The translations under genes and the position numbers were made by a program. From positions 62,001 to 126,000 of the forward strand of contig NZ_JAYREK010000005.1 in the NCBI RefSeq assembly GCF_041908905.1: a stretch of DNA of 64,000 nt, given 5' to 3'. Origin of the DNA: Zoogloea sp041908905 (GTDB lineage: Bacteria; Pseudomonadota; Gammaproteobacteria; Burkholderiales; Rhodocyclaceae). Position 1 is the stretch's first letter; each line of letters starts with the position of its first letter. Under the pieces are notes generated by a model that saw only the letters and a list, made by a program, of their open reading frames with translations, searched no databases and was not told the origin of the DNA. Positions 26,311 through 34,146 of this stretch are shown piece by piece.

Positions 26311-27312
26311 ATGAAGATCCACTGCGTAGTCCTGAACTGGAACGATTGGGCCTCGACGATCCTGTGCGTGAAATCCCTGTTCGATAACGGCGTCGCGGCG
26401 GAGCACATCCTGATCGTCGACAACGCGTCCACCGACGGCTCGCCAGCCTGCCTCCGGCGGGAGCTTCCCGAGGTGCCGCTCGCCGTTGCGCCACGCAACC
26501 TGGGCTTTGCCGCCGGGATGAATTTCGGGGCCCGCCTCATCCTCGAACGCTGCGACGAGGGCGATGCGATCATCTTCGTCAATAACGATGCGCTGATCGT
26601 CAGTGGCATGGCGGCCCTGGAGGCGGCCCTGGCCCGGCCGGACGTGGGCCTCGTCTCGCCGATGATCCTCAACAAGGAACATCCGGAGAACGTGCAATTC
26701 CAGGGCTCGGATTACGACTGGAGCCGCGCCGAGATCATCTTCTACGACCAGGCCATGGCGGCCCGCCGGCAGGTGGACGGCCTCATCGATTCCCCCCGGG
26801 TCGTGGGGGCGGCGGTGGCGGCGCGTGTCGATTTCATCCGCAAGGTCGGGCTGTTCGACGAATCCCTTTTCATGTATTTCGAGGATGACGACCTGTCGGT
26901 GCGCGCCATCCGGGCGGGCTACCGGAACGTCGTGGTCCCCGGCTTCCTGATCGCCCACACGGGCAAGTCGAGCAAGGACGCGCCGCCCCATTACTATTTC
27001 TACATGAAGCGCAACAGCCTGTATTTCTGGGGCCGTTATCTGCCCGCCGGCCGCTGGCGTTGGTGCAAGCTGAGAATGCTCGCCGACGGTTTCATGAATG
27101 CCTATCAGTGGCGCGCCGATCCCGAGCGGGGAAAGGCCGTGCGGGAGGGCATCCTGTCGGCCCTGCGGGGACGCACCGGTTTCCGCCAGGAACTGCAGCC
27201 CGGCCTGCTGGGCGCGCTGCTGTTCCTTAACCCGCGCCTGAGCGCCTGGTGCGCCAGAACCCTCTGCAAGATCGTCAAGAGGCTCACCCCACCAACGGGA
27301 GACCTTCAGTGA
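26311..27312 (+). CDS. Glycosyltransferase family 2 protein (rhamnosyltransferase-like)
   Basis: The 333-residue GT-A enzyme has its start at ATG 26311 set by the conserved first strand MKIHCVVLNWNDW. Nucleotide-binding VDNASTDGS near 38-46, FVNNDALIV (DXD-like region near 89-97) and MYFEDDDLSVRAIRAGY near 187-203 are typical of GT2 rhamnosyl- or glycosyltransferases. A C-terminal segment with Trp-rich membrane-associated character follows. The stop overlaps the flippase start by 4 nt (GTGA). Confidence 0.88.
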   Translation: MKIHCVVLNWNDWASTILCVKSLFDNGVAAEHILIVDNASTDGSPACLRRELPEVPLAVAPRNLGFAAGMNFGARLILERCDEGDAIIFVNNDALIVSGMAALEAALARPDVGLVSPMILNKEHPENVQFQGSDYDWSRAEIIFYDQAMAARRQVDGLIDSPRVVGAAVAARVDFIRKVGLFDESLFMYFEDDDLSVRAIRAGYRNVVVPGFLIAHTGKSSKDAPPHYYFYMKRNSLYFWGRYLPAGRWRWCKLRMLADGFMNAYQWRADPERGKAVREGILSALRGRTGFRQELQPGLLGALLFLNPRLSAWCARTLCKIVKRLTPPTGDLQ

Positions 27313-28760
27313 AGCAGATTGCCTGGGCATCCTTTGATTCCTATGCGTCGTCCATCCTGGCGATCATCTCGGTCGCGGTGGTGGGGCGTCTGGTCGCACC
27401 GGACGAGATCGGCGTGTTTTCGACGGCCGCGGTGTTCGTAGGGATGGCAACGCTGCTGCGGGATTTCGGCGTCTCCAACTATCTGGTGCAGACCAAGGAG
27501 TGCGACCAGCGGCGCATCGAGACCGCCCTCTTTGTGACCCAGGGCATTGCCACCCTGATCGGGCTGGTGATCGCCCTCGGCGCCTATCCCATCTCCCTGT
27601 TCTACAACGAGCCGCGCCTGATCCCGACCCTGCTCGGCCTGGCGTTCAATCTGCTGCTGGTGCCGCGCGTGTCGGTGACGCTCGCGCTGCTGCGGCGGGA
27701 GCTGCGGTTCGACCAGGTGGTGTCCGTCAGTTTCTTCATGAACCTGGCCCAGAACGGCGGCGTCATCGTGTTCGCCTGGTGGGGCGCCGGGTACATGAGC
27801 ATGGTCTATGCGGCCCTGCTGTCGAACGTCGTCGGGCTGGCGCTGGTCCTGCGTCGGCGAGAGTCCCACCGGATGCGCATGGACCGCTCGGTGGTGCGCG
27901 AGCTGCTGTCCTTCGGCGCGCTGAGCAGTTCGACCAACATCCTGCGGGATGTCCGCTCCTACCTTAACGAGATCGTCCTCGCCAAGACCCAGGGCATGGC
28001 GATGGTGGCCTATCAGTCGAAGGCCCTGTCGGTGATGAACCTCTTCTGGCGCAGCGTGATGCCGGGGGTGTACTCGTTCTCGTTCTCCTACTTTGCCCAG
28101 GGCTTCCGTTCGAACGCCGACATCAAGTCCATGTTCCTCGGCGTCAATCAGCGGGTCATGGGGCTCGCCCTGTCGGTGCTCGTGTTCCTGGTCGTCGAGG
28201 GCGACGTGCTGATCCTCCTGCTCAACGGCCCGAAATGGGGGCTGTCCGCAGAGGTGGGGCGTCTCGTCCCCGCCCTGTTCCTGCCGGCCTTCCCCCTGCT
28301 GGCGCTGATCGGCACCCTGCTCGCGGCGGACGGCAAGATGCGGGAGCTCGTGCTCATCCAGTTCTGGGTGCTGCCCATGAAGCTGCTGGTCGTCTTCAGC
28401 CTGATGTACGAGACGCTCAGCGTGTTCCTGCTCGGCAACGTCGCCGTCGAGGTCGTGGTCGAGGCGGGCCTGATGCTGTATTTCGTAAGACGTCTCTACG
28501 GCATCGGTTTCTCGGCGATCTACAAGGCCTCGCTGAGCGCCTTCGCCGTTGCCGCCCTGTTCGGCGTGTTCGCGTGGCTGGCGCGGCATTTCCTCGCCGG
28601 CGTCATCTCCGTGGATATCCTCCGGCTCTCCATCGAGGCGCCGCTGCTGATCGGCATCTGGCTGGCGCTGGTCAGGCTGTTGCGGCACCCGTTGTCGGCC
28701 GATGCGGCGGCCATCTTCGACCGTATCCGCGAGCGCTTCGCCGCGGGCAGGGGGGCATGA
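27309..28760 (+). CDS. Wzx-type lipid-linked oligosaccharide flippase
   Basis: The 483-residue protein starts at GTG 27309, with GGGAG 8 nt upstream, and opens MKQIAWASFDSYASSILAII. About 12-14 hydrophobic segments run the full length. VAPDEIGVFSTAAVFVGMA is characteristic of the MATE/Wzx polysaccharide-export superfamily. It would move the undecaprenyl-linked repeat to the periplasm for polymerisation by the Wzy-like protein at 17380. It is the only flippase candidate in the locus. The stop overlaps the next ATG by 4 nt. Confidence 0.9.
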   Translation: MKQIAWASFDSYASSILAIISVAVVGRLVAPDEIGVFSTAAVFVGMATLLRDFGVSNYLVQTKECDQRRIETALFVTQGIATLIGLVIALGAYPISLFYNEPRLIPTLLGLAFNLLLVPRVSVTLALLRRELRFDQVVSVSFFMNLAQNGGVIVFAWWGAGYMSMVYAALLSNVVGLALVLRRRESHRMRMDRSVVRELLSFGALSSSTNILRDVRSYLNEIVLAKTQGMAMVAYQSKALSVMNLFWRSVMPGVYSFSFSYFAQGFRSNADIKSMFLGVNQRVMGLALSVLVFLVVEGDVLILLLNGPKWGLSAEVGRLVPALFLPAFPLLALIGTLLAADGKMRELVLIQFWVLPMKLLVVFSLMYETLSVFLLGNVAVEVVVEAGLMLYFVRRLYGIGFSAIYKASLSAFAVAALFGVFAWLARHFLAGVISVDILRLSIEAPLLIGIWLALVRLLRHPLSADAAAIFDRIRERFAAGRGA

Positions 28761-29917
28761 TGGAGGTGAGCGCCACGCTGCCGGGCATTCCCAGGGTGTC
28801 CGTCGTGATGTCCACCTTCAACCGGGCGGAGCTGCTCGGGAAAGCCCTCGATTCCATCCTCGCCCTCGACCCGCCGGTCCACGAGGTCGTGGTGATCGAT
28901 GACGGCTCCTCCGACCGGACGGCCGAGGTGCTGGCCGGCTTCGGGCCCCGGGTCCGCTTCGAGTGTCGCGCCAACGGGGGCAAGTCGAGCGCCATCAACC
29001 GCGCGGTGGCGATCGCCACCGGTGACTGGGTGTGGATCTGCGATGACGACGACGAGGTCGTCCCGGACGCCGTGGGGGTGTTCACCCGCGGGCTTGCCGA
29101 GGCGCCCGGGGCCGATTTCGTCTACACCGGCGTGGCCCATCTCATCCGCGACGGGTGCGGCGAGTACCGGCAGGTGCTGCCGGGCGCCGTGCGGCTGCCG
29201 CCCTCCGCGGCGCTGGAGGCCAGCCTCTTCGCGGGGCGCTGGATACCCTACCTGCCGTCGGTGATGATCCGCCGCGATCTCTACCTGTCCCTCGGTGGCC
29301 TGCGGGAAGACCTGCGGCGCGTCGAGGACGAGGATTTCGCCCTCCGCCTGGCCCACGCCGGGCGCGGCGCCCCCGTCGAGGCGGTGACCTACCTCATCCG
29401 CGCCCACGACGGCGAGCGCGGCGCCGGTGCCGGGCAGTTCTCGAACGCCATGCGCGAAGACGTGGACATCACCTTCCTGCGCGCCATCTACGAGAACATC
29501 TACCGCAGCTATCCCCTTGACGCTTTCCGCCCGCCCGCGGGCGGCGCGGGCCCGCTGCCGGACCAGCCCGGCCTTTTCCGCCTGATGGTGATGTTCCGGG
29601 TCTGCTCCTGGGCCATCGTTCTGGACGAATACCGCCGGCTCCGTGCGGAGTCGCAGGGCGCAGAATGCCTCGGAGCCCTGCAGGATGGCGTCTCCGGACT
29701 CATCGACGGCTTCAGCCCCAACAAGGTGCGTGCGCTGTTTGCGTCTCCTTTCGTTGCCGAACTGCTGCGGGACAAACCCTCGCCCCTGCGCGCCGCGCTC
29801 GTGCAGGGTATGGCCCGTGGCCTTTACTGGTCGCTGCGGCGGGATCTCCGGCAGCGCGCCTTTGGCGGCCTGGCAGCCAAGGTCTGGCGGATCATCCGGT
29901 GCCGCATCGCCGCTTGA
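28757..29917 (+). CDS. Glycosyltransferase family 2 protein
   Basis: This 386-residue GT-A enzyme starts at ATG 28757 (or 28760), overlapping the flippase stop. VSVVMSTFNRAELLGKALDS, VVVIDDGSSDRT near 46-57 and WICDDDDEVVP near 93-103 form the nucleotide-sugar site. RRVEDEDFALRLA near 191-203 holds the likely catalytic Glu/Asp. The C-terminal 120 residues are helical and of unknown role. It is the last gene of the exopolysaccharide locus; a GC-rich gap separates it from greB. Confidence 0.88.
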   Translation: MMEVSATLPGIPRVSVVMSTFNRAELLGKALDSILALDPPVHEVVVIDDGSSDRTAEVLAGFGPRVRFECRANGGKSSAINRAVAIATGDWVWICDDDDEVVPDAVGVFTRGLAEAPGADFVYTGVAHLIRDGCGEYRQVLPGAVRLPPSAALEASLFAGRWIPYLPSVMIRRDLYLSLGGLREDLRRVEDEDFALRLAHAGRGAPVEAVTYLIRAHDGERGAGAGQFSNAMREDVDITFLRAIYENIYRSYPLDAFRPPAGGAGPLPDQPGLFRLMVMFRVCSWAIVLDEYRRLRAESQGAECLGALQDGVSGLIDGFSPNKVRALFASPFVAELLRDKPSPLRAALVQGMARGLYWSLRRDLRQRAFGGLAAKVWRIIRCRIAA

Positions 29918-29991
29918 GCCCCGGCGGGGCGCTTGCGGCGGCGCCGGGCTGCGCTACCATTGCAGGCTTGCGGATTTTGGAGTTTTGAAGG

Positions 29992-30543
29992 GTGAACAAA
30001 GCCTTCGTCACGGAAAGCGACCAGGACGACGACGACGCGCCGCCGGGCGCTCCGAGCCTGCCGCCGGGCACGCGCAACTACATGACCCGGCGGGGCTTCG
30101 AGACCCTCAAGGCCGAACTGGACCAGCTCGTCCGCGACGAGCGGCCGCGGCTCGTCGAAACCGTCCGCTGGGCCGCCTCCAACGGCGACCGCTCCGAAAA
30201 CGGTGACTACATCTACGGCAAGAAGCGCCTCCGCGAGATCGACCGGCGCATCCGCTTCCTGATCAAGCGGCTCGAGAGCGCCACCGTGGTGACGCCGTCC
30301 GAGCAGGAGAACACCGGGCAGGTCTTCTTCGGCGCCACCGTGACAGTGTGCGACGTGGATGGCGCCGACGAGCAGACCTACCAGATCGTCGGCGTCGACG
30401 AGGCCAACGCCTCGGAGGGGCGCATCAGCTGGATCGCGCCGCTGTCCCGCGCGCTGCTCAAGGCCCGCGAGGGCGACGTGATCCGCTTCGCCAGCCCGGC
30501 CGGGCTGCGCGAGATCGAAGTGCTGGAAATCCGCTACGAGTGA
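29992..30543 (+). CDS. greB: Transcription elongation factor GreB
   Basis: This 183-residue factor stimulates transcript cleavage by backtracked RNA polymerase. The N-terminal coiled coil begins at TRRGFETLKAEL and includes the acidic tip and NGDRSENGDYIYGKKRLREI, with the basic patch characteristic of GreB. The C-terminal FKBP-like domain ends DVIRFASPAGLREIEVLEIRYE. The chosen GTG start at 29992 gives an acidic extension of about 28 residues (DQDDDD) absent from E. coli GreB. ATG 30082 would give the classical length. A -10-like TACCAT lies at 29955-29960. Confidence 0.93.
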   Translation: MNKAFVTESDQDDDDAPPGAPSLPPGTRNYMTRRGFETLKAELDQLVRDERPRLVETVRWAASNGDRSENGDYIYGKKRLREIDRRIRFLIKRLESATVVTPSEQENTGQVFFGATVTVCDVDGADEQTYQIVGVDEANASEGRISWIAPLSRALLKAREGDVIRFASPAGLREIEVLEIRYE

Positions 30544-30563
30544 CGCGCAGTTGATGGCGGGCT

Positions 30564-30591
30564 CTTGAAACCGGGCAGGGCGTACCCATAT
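30564..30591 (+). promoter_or_regulatory. Sigma-32 (RpoH) heat-shock promoter of htpG
   Basis: CTTGAAA (30564-30570) and CCCATAT (30585-30591) are separated by 14 nt, an excellent match to the RpoH consensus. Predicted transcription starts near 30598, leaving a leader of about 29 nt before the ATG at 30627. The -10 half lies within a perfect 12-bp palindrome ACCCATATGGGT (30584-30595). Confidence 0.88.
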
Positions 30592-30626
30592 GGGTGACTG
30601 TCTTTCGTTTCCTTGGAGTCCGTTTC

Positions 30627-32546
30627 ATGACCGTCGAGCAAGCCGCCGCGCAAACCCTGAACTTCCAGGCCGAAGTGAAGCAACTGCTTCACCTCATGAT
30701 CCACTCGCTGTACTCCAACCGCGAGATCTTCCTGCGCGAACTGGTTTCCAATGCCTCCGACGCCTGCGACAAGCTGCGCTTCGAGGCCCTCGAGAACGGC
30801 GGCCTGTTCGAGGATGACGCCGAGCTCAAGATCCGCGTCGCCTACGACAAGGCCGCCCGCACCCTGACCGTCTCCGACAACGGCATCGGCATGAGCCGCG
30901 CCGAGGTCGTCACCAACCTGGGCACCATCGCCAAGTCGGGCACCAAGGAGTTCTTCGGCAAGCTCACCGGCGACCAGAAGAAGGACGCCCACCTGATCGG
31001 CCAGTTCGGCGTGGGCTTCTACTCCGCCTTCATCGTGGCCGACAAGGTCACCGTGCGCACCCGCCGCGCTGGCCTTGCCGCCGCCGAGGGCGTGCAATGG
31101 ACCTGCGCGATGACCGGCGAAACCGCCGGCGAATACACCGTCGAGCCCATCGAGAAGGCCGCCCGTGGCACCGAGATCACCCTGCACCTGCGCGAGGACC
31201 AGGACGACCTGCTGGCGTCGTGGAAGCTGCGCTCCATCATCCAGAAGTACTCCGACCACATCCTGCAGCCCATCGTGATGAAGAAGGAGCAGTGGGACGA
31301 CGAGAAGAAGGAGCAGGTCCTCACCGACGAGGACGAGACCGTCAACAAGGCCAACGCCCTGTGGGCCCGCGCCAAGGCCGACATCACCGACGAGGAATAC
31401 ACCGAGTTCTACAAGCACGTCGGCCACGACTACGAAGAGCCGCTGGCCTGGACCCACAGCAAGGTCGAGGGCCGCCACGAATACACCCAGCTGCTCTATG
31501 TGCCGGGCCACGCCCCCTTCGATCTGTGGGACCGCAACGCCCGCCACGGCGTCAAGCTCTATGTGCGCCGCGTGTTCATCATGGACGACGCCGAGAAGCT
31601 GATGCCGCTCTACCTTCGCTTCGTGCGCGGCGTCGTCGACTCCAACGACCTGCCGCTCAACGTCTCCCGCGAGATCCTGCAGGAATCCAAGGACATCGAC
31701 ACCCTGCGCGCCGGTTGCACCAAGAAGGTGCTGGGCCTGCTCGAAGACCTCGCCGAGAACCAGAAGGACAAGTACGCCACCTTCTGGAAGGAGTTCGGCA
31801 AGGTGCTGAAGGAGGGCGTCGGCGAGGACTTCGCCAACAAGGAGAAGATCGCCGGCCTGCTGCGCTTCGCCTCCACCCTGGCCGACACCGCCGACGAGAC
31901 CGTGTCGCTGGCCGACTACATCGGCCGCATGAAGGAAGGCCAGGACAAGATCTACTACGTCACCGCCGACAGCTTCAATGCCGCCAGGAACAGCCCGCAT
32001 CTCGAGATCTTCCGCAAGAAGGGCATCGAGGTGCTGCTGCTGTCCGACCGGGTCGATGAATGGGTGGTCGGCAACCTCACCGAGTTCGACGGCAAGCCGC
32101 TGGCCTCCGTCGCCAAGGGCGGCCTCGACCTGGGCAAGCTGGAAGACGAAGCCGAGAAGGCCGCTGTCGAGAAGGAAACCGGCGAGCTGAAGGACCTCCT
32201 CGACAAGATGAAGACCAGCCTGGGCGACAAGGTGAAGGAAGTCCGCGTCACCCACCGCCTGACCGATTCGCCGGCCTGCCTGGTGGCCGACGAGCACGAG
32301 ATGGGGATGAACCTGGCCCGCCTCATGAAGGCCGCCGGCCAGAACATGCCGATCTCCAGGCCCATCCTCGAGATCAACCCCACCCACCCGGTGGTGTTGC
32401 GTCTCAAGTACGAGGACAAGCAGTTCGAGGACTGGGCCGCGGTGCTGTTCGATCAGGCCCTGCTGGCCGAGGGCGGCACGCTGGACGACCCGGCAAGCTT
32501 CGTGAAGCGCATCAACCAGCTGATGCTGGCGATATCAACCAGCTGA
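30627..32546 (+). CDS. htpG: Chaperone HtpG (bacterial Hsp90)
   Basis: This 639-residue ATP-dependent homodimeric chaperone has its start at ATG 30627 supported by TTGGAG 7-8 nt upstream. The upstream GTG (30594) lies before the predicted transcription start. The N-terminal GHKL ATPase has NREIFLRELVSNASDACDKL, VSDNGIGM and IGQFGVGFYSAF. The middle domain carries LNVSREILQ and the C-terminal dimerisation domain is complete. A 23-bp tandem duplication at the 3' end shifts the last codons, so the protein ends AISTS instead of the AMNAS encoded by the displaced second copy. This should be harmless. Confidence 0.97.
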   Translation: MTVEQAAAQTLNFQAEVKQLLHLMIHSLYSNREIFLRELVSNASDACDKLRFEALENGGLFEDDAELKIRVAYDKAARTLTVSDNGIGMSRAEVVTNLGTIAKSGTKEFFGKLTGDQKKDAHLIGQFGVGFYSAFIVADKVTVRTRRAGLAAAEGVQWTCAMTGETAGEYTVEPIEKAARGTEITLHLREDQDDLLASWKLRSIIQKYSDHILQPIVMKKEQWDDEKKEQVLTDEDETVNKANALWARAKADITDEEYTEFYKHVGHDYEEPLAWTHSKVEGRHEYTQLLYVPGHAPFDLWDRNARHGVKLYVRRVFIMDDAEKLMPLYLRFVRGVVDSNDLPLNVSREILQESKDIDTLRAGCTKKVLGLLEDLAENQKDKYATFWKEFGKVLKEGVGEDFANKEKIAGLLRFASTLADTADETVSLADYIGRMKEGQDKIYYVTADSFNAARNSPHLEIFRKKGIEVLLLSDRVDEWVVGNLTEFDGKPLASVAKGGLDLGKLEDEAEKAAVEKETGELKDLLDKMKTSLGDKVKEVRVTHRLTDSPACLVADEHEMGMNLARLMKAAGQNMPISRPILEINPTHPVVLRLKYEDKQFEDWAAVLFDQALLAEGGTLDDPASFVKRINQLMLAISTS

Positions 32547-32556
32547 TGCTGGCGAT
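32511..32556 (+). repeat. 23-bp perfect tandem duplication at the 3' end of htpG
   Basis: Positions 32511-32533 are repeated exactly at 32534-32556. Because 23 is not a multiple of three, the second copy and the original stop (32567-32569) are out of frame. An earlier TGA at 32544-32546 inside the second copy now ends htpG. The perfect identity suggests a recent slippage event. Confidence 0.95.
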
Positions 32557-32611
32557 GAACGCCAGCTGAGGCGGTGGCATCGGGGGCCGCTGGCCCCCAG
32601 GCGCATCAGAT

Positions 32612-32642
32612 GGGGGCGAGCCGCAGGGCGCGCCCCCGTTTT
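32612..32642 (+). terminator. Rho-independent terminator of htpG
   Basis: GGGGGCG (32612-32618) pairs with CGCCCCC (32631-32637) around a 12-nt loop and is followed by GTTTT. A second GC hairpin (GGGGGCC-GCT-GGCCCCC, 32582-32598) precedes it. The T tract touches the stop codon of the convergent gene. Confidence 0.75.
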
Positions 32643-33193
32643 CATTGCTGGTAGATCTGGTAGGCGTCGAGTTTCTTGGCTGGGCGCAGGACGCCGGTGG
32701 CCGGGTCGTACATCGACGGCGCCTTGCGGGGCATCATCGAGCTGGTGGCCGAGCGGTTGACGTAGCCGTCGCTCGCCGCCTTCAGGGTGTGGGTGCTGCG
32801 GTTGTAGGCGGTGGCCGGCTTGGCGGCCTTGCTGCGGGCGCGCATGCCGGGAAGCGCGGCATCACAGTCGGCATAGATGTTGCCGCTGCGTTTCGAGAGC
32901 GCCGCGGGGTCGTTGAAGACATGGGTCTTGCCGGACGCCTCCTGGCGGGTGGCCCGGCCGGCCGAAGCGCCGGACTGGGCGCGCAGCGCGCAGGTGCTGG
33001 CGCTCGGGCGCTTGAGGTCTTCCGGCCGCTTGCCGACCTGGGTGGGCGAATAGGCGCCCCCGAAAGGCACCGCCTGGGCACCCAACGGTTTGCCGCCGGG
33101 GCCCGCCTTCCCCCGCTCGAGGGCGAAGGCGTGGTGCGCCGGGAAGAGGGCGATGCTGCCCAGCAGCGCCAGGGTGAGGAGTGGTTTGCTCAA
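32642..33193 (-). CDS. Small secreted basic protein, unknown function
   Basis: I do not recognise this family. The preferred start is TTG 33193 because AAGAGG lies about 7 nt upstream and the signal peptide then begins directly (MSKPLLTLALLGSIALFPAH, cleavage after AFA, about residue 24), giving 183 residues. The frame is open to an ATG at 33280, but that extension is unlike coding sequence. The mature protein is rich in Lys, Arg, Ala and Ser, low in complexity, and has only two cysteines. The C-terminal part carries YDPATGVLRPAKKLDAYQIYQ. It is convergent with htpG and divergent from the di-iron protein gene, with an FNR-like box between. Confidence 0.6.
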   Translation of the reverse strand: MSKPLLTLALLGSIALFPAHHAFALERGKAGPGGKPLGAQAVPFGGAYSPTQVGKRPEDLKRPSASTCALRAQSGASAGRATRQEASGKTHVFNDPAALSKRSGNIYADCDAALPGMRARSKAAKPATAYNRSTHTLKAASDGYVNRSATSSMMPRKAPSMYDPATGVLRPAKKLDAYQIYQQ

Positions 33194-33266
33194 GGGAACG
33201 CCTCTTTTTTGTGCAAAGCAAAACAACAAAAATACCCCAAAAGGAGAATGGTGACGAGGTAATAGT

Positions 33267-33280
33267 TTGACGGACGTCAA
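33267..33280. promoter_or_regulatory. FNR/Dnr-type binding site
   Basis: TTGAC-GGAC-GTCAA is a perfect 5-bp dyad with the 4-nt centre of the FNR/Anr/Dnr consensus (TTGAT-N4-ATCAA), with a C/G change at the inner position. It is 81 nt upstream of the di-iron protein start and 74 nt upstream of the leftward secreted-protein start, so either or both could respond to oxygen or nitric oxide. Confidence 0.55.
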
Positions 33281-33360
33281 AGTCGTCGGTGGTTGCCTGG
33301 ATTGGGCAGTGGGAGTCAGCTAAAGTTGCTGTCCATTACAACTCCAATCCGTATTTCCCC

Positions 33361-34131
33361 ATGGCCGTTCAACTCTTCAACAACGGAACCCACGCCTGTC
33401 TCGCCTTTTACGATCTGGTGGATGAGGAGGCCGATCACGCCGTTCAGTGCAACCAGTTCCTGATCGTCGATGGCCAGCACGGCGCGTTGATCGACCCGGG
33501 CGGCAACATGACCTATTCGGGGCTGCTGATGGCGATGCAGCGCTTCTTCCCTTCGCGGGACCTGGACTACATCTTCGCCACCCACGCCGACCCCGACATC
33601 ATCGCGTCCCTCAACAAGTGGATGGTGGCGACCCACTGCAAGGTGCTGATCTCGCGGCTATGGACGCGCTTCGTGCCCCACTTCACGACGGGCAAGGACT
33701 ACACCCAGCGCATCGTCGGCATCCCCGACGCCGGCATGAACATCCCCCTCGGCGACAGCCGGATCAAGGCCCTGCCGGCGCACTTCATGCATTCCGAGGG
33801 CAACTTCCAGTTCTACGACCCGGTGTCCAAGATCCTGTTCTCGGGCGACATGGGGGCGTCCCTGGTGGATCACGACGTGGCGGCCCAGCCGGTGACCAAC
33901 TTCGACGATCACGTGCTCACCATGATCGGCTTCCACCGCCGCTACATGATCTCCAACAAGATCTGCCGCTTCTGGGTGAACATGGTGCGTCAGCTCGATG
34001 TTGAGATGATCGTGCCCCAGCACGGCTGCCGCTTCGAGGGCAAGGCGATGGTCAACCGCTTCCTCGACTGGATCGAGAAGCTGGAGTGCGGCGTCGACCT
34101 GATGACCCAGGACAGCTACCGGGCGCCCTGA
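33361..34131 (+). CDS. Oxygen-binding di-iron-type metallo-beta-lactamase-fold protein (ODP/FDP-like)
   Basis: The 256-residue start at ATG 33361 was chosen because the conserved family begins MAVQLFNNGTHACLAFYD; the upstream extension lies in the promoter region. It has the MBL fold with metal-site candidates His75, Asp77 and Asp79 in ATHADPDI, His144 in HFMHSEGNF, Asp163 in LFSGDMGAS and His221 in PQHGCRF. Flavodiiron proteins use HxExDH; here the Glu is Asp and the last His is Ile. No flavodoxin or rubredoxin domain is present. Related single-domain proteins bind O2 at a di-iron site. Sensing or detoxification of O2/NO is inferred, helped by the upstream FNR-like box. Confidence 0.8.
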   Translation: MAVQLFNNGTHACLAFYDLVDEEADHAVQCNQFLIVDGQHGALIDPGGNMTYSGLLMAMQRFFPSRDLDYIFATHADPDIIASLNKWMVATHCKVLISRLWTRFVPHFTTGKDYTQRIVGIPDAGMNIPLGDSRIKALPAHFMHSEGNFQFYDPVSKILFSGDMGASLVDHDVAAQPVTNFDDHVLTMIGFHRRYMISNKICRFWVNMVRQLDVEMIVPQHGCRFEGKAMVNRFLDWIEKLECGVDLMTQDSYRAP

Positions 34132-34146
34132 GCCGGCGCCGGGCCG

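Noticed and set aside
30594..30626. Upstream GTG as htpG start
   Set aside because: It lies before the transcription start predicted from the sigma-32 promoter and lacks a Shine-Dalgarno sequence. ATG 30627 matches the family N-terminus.
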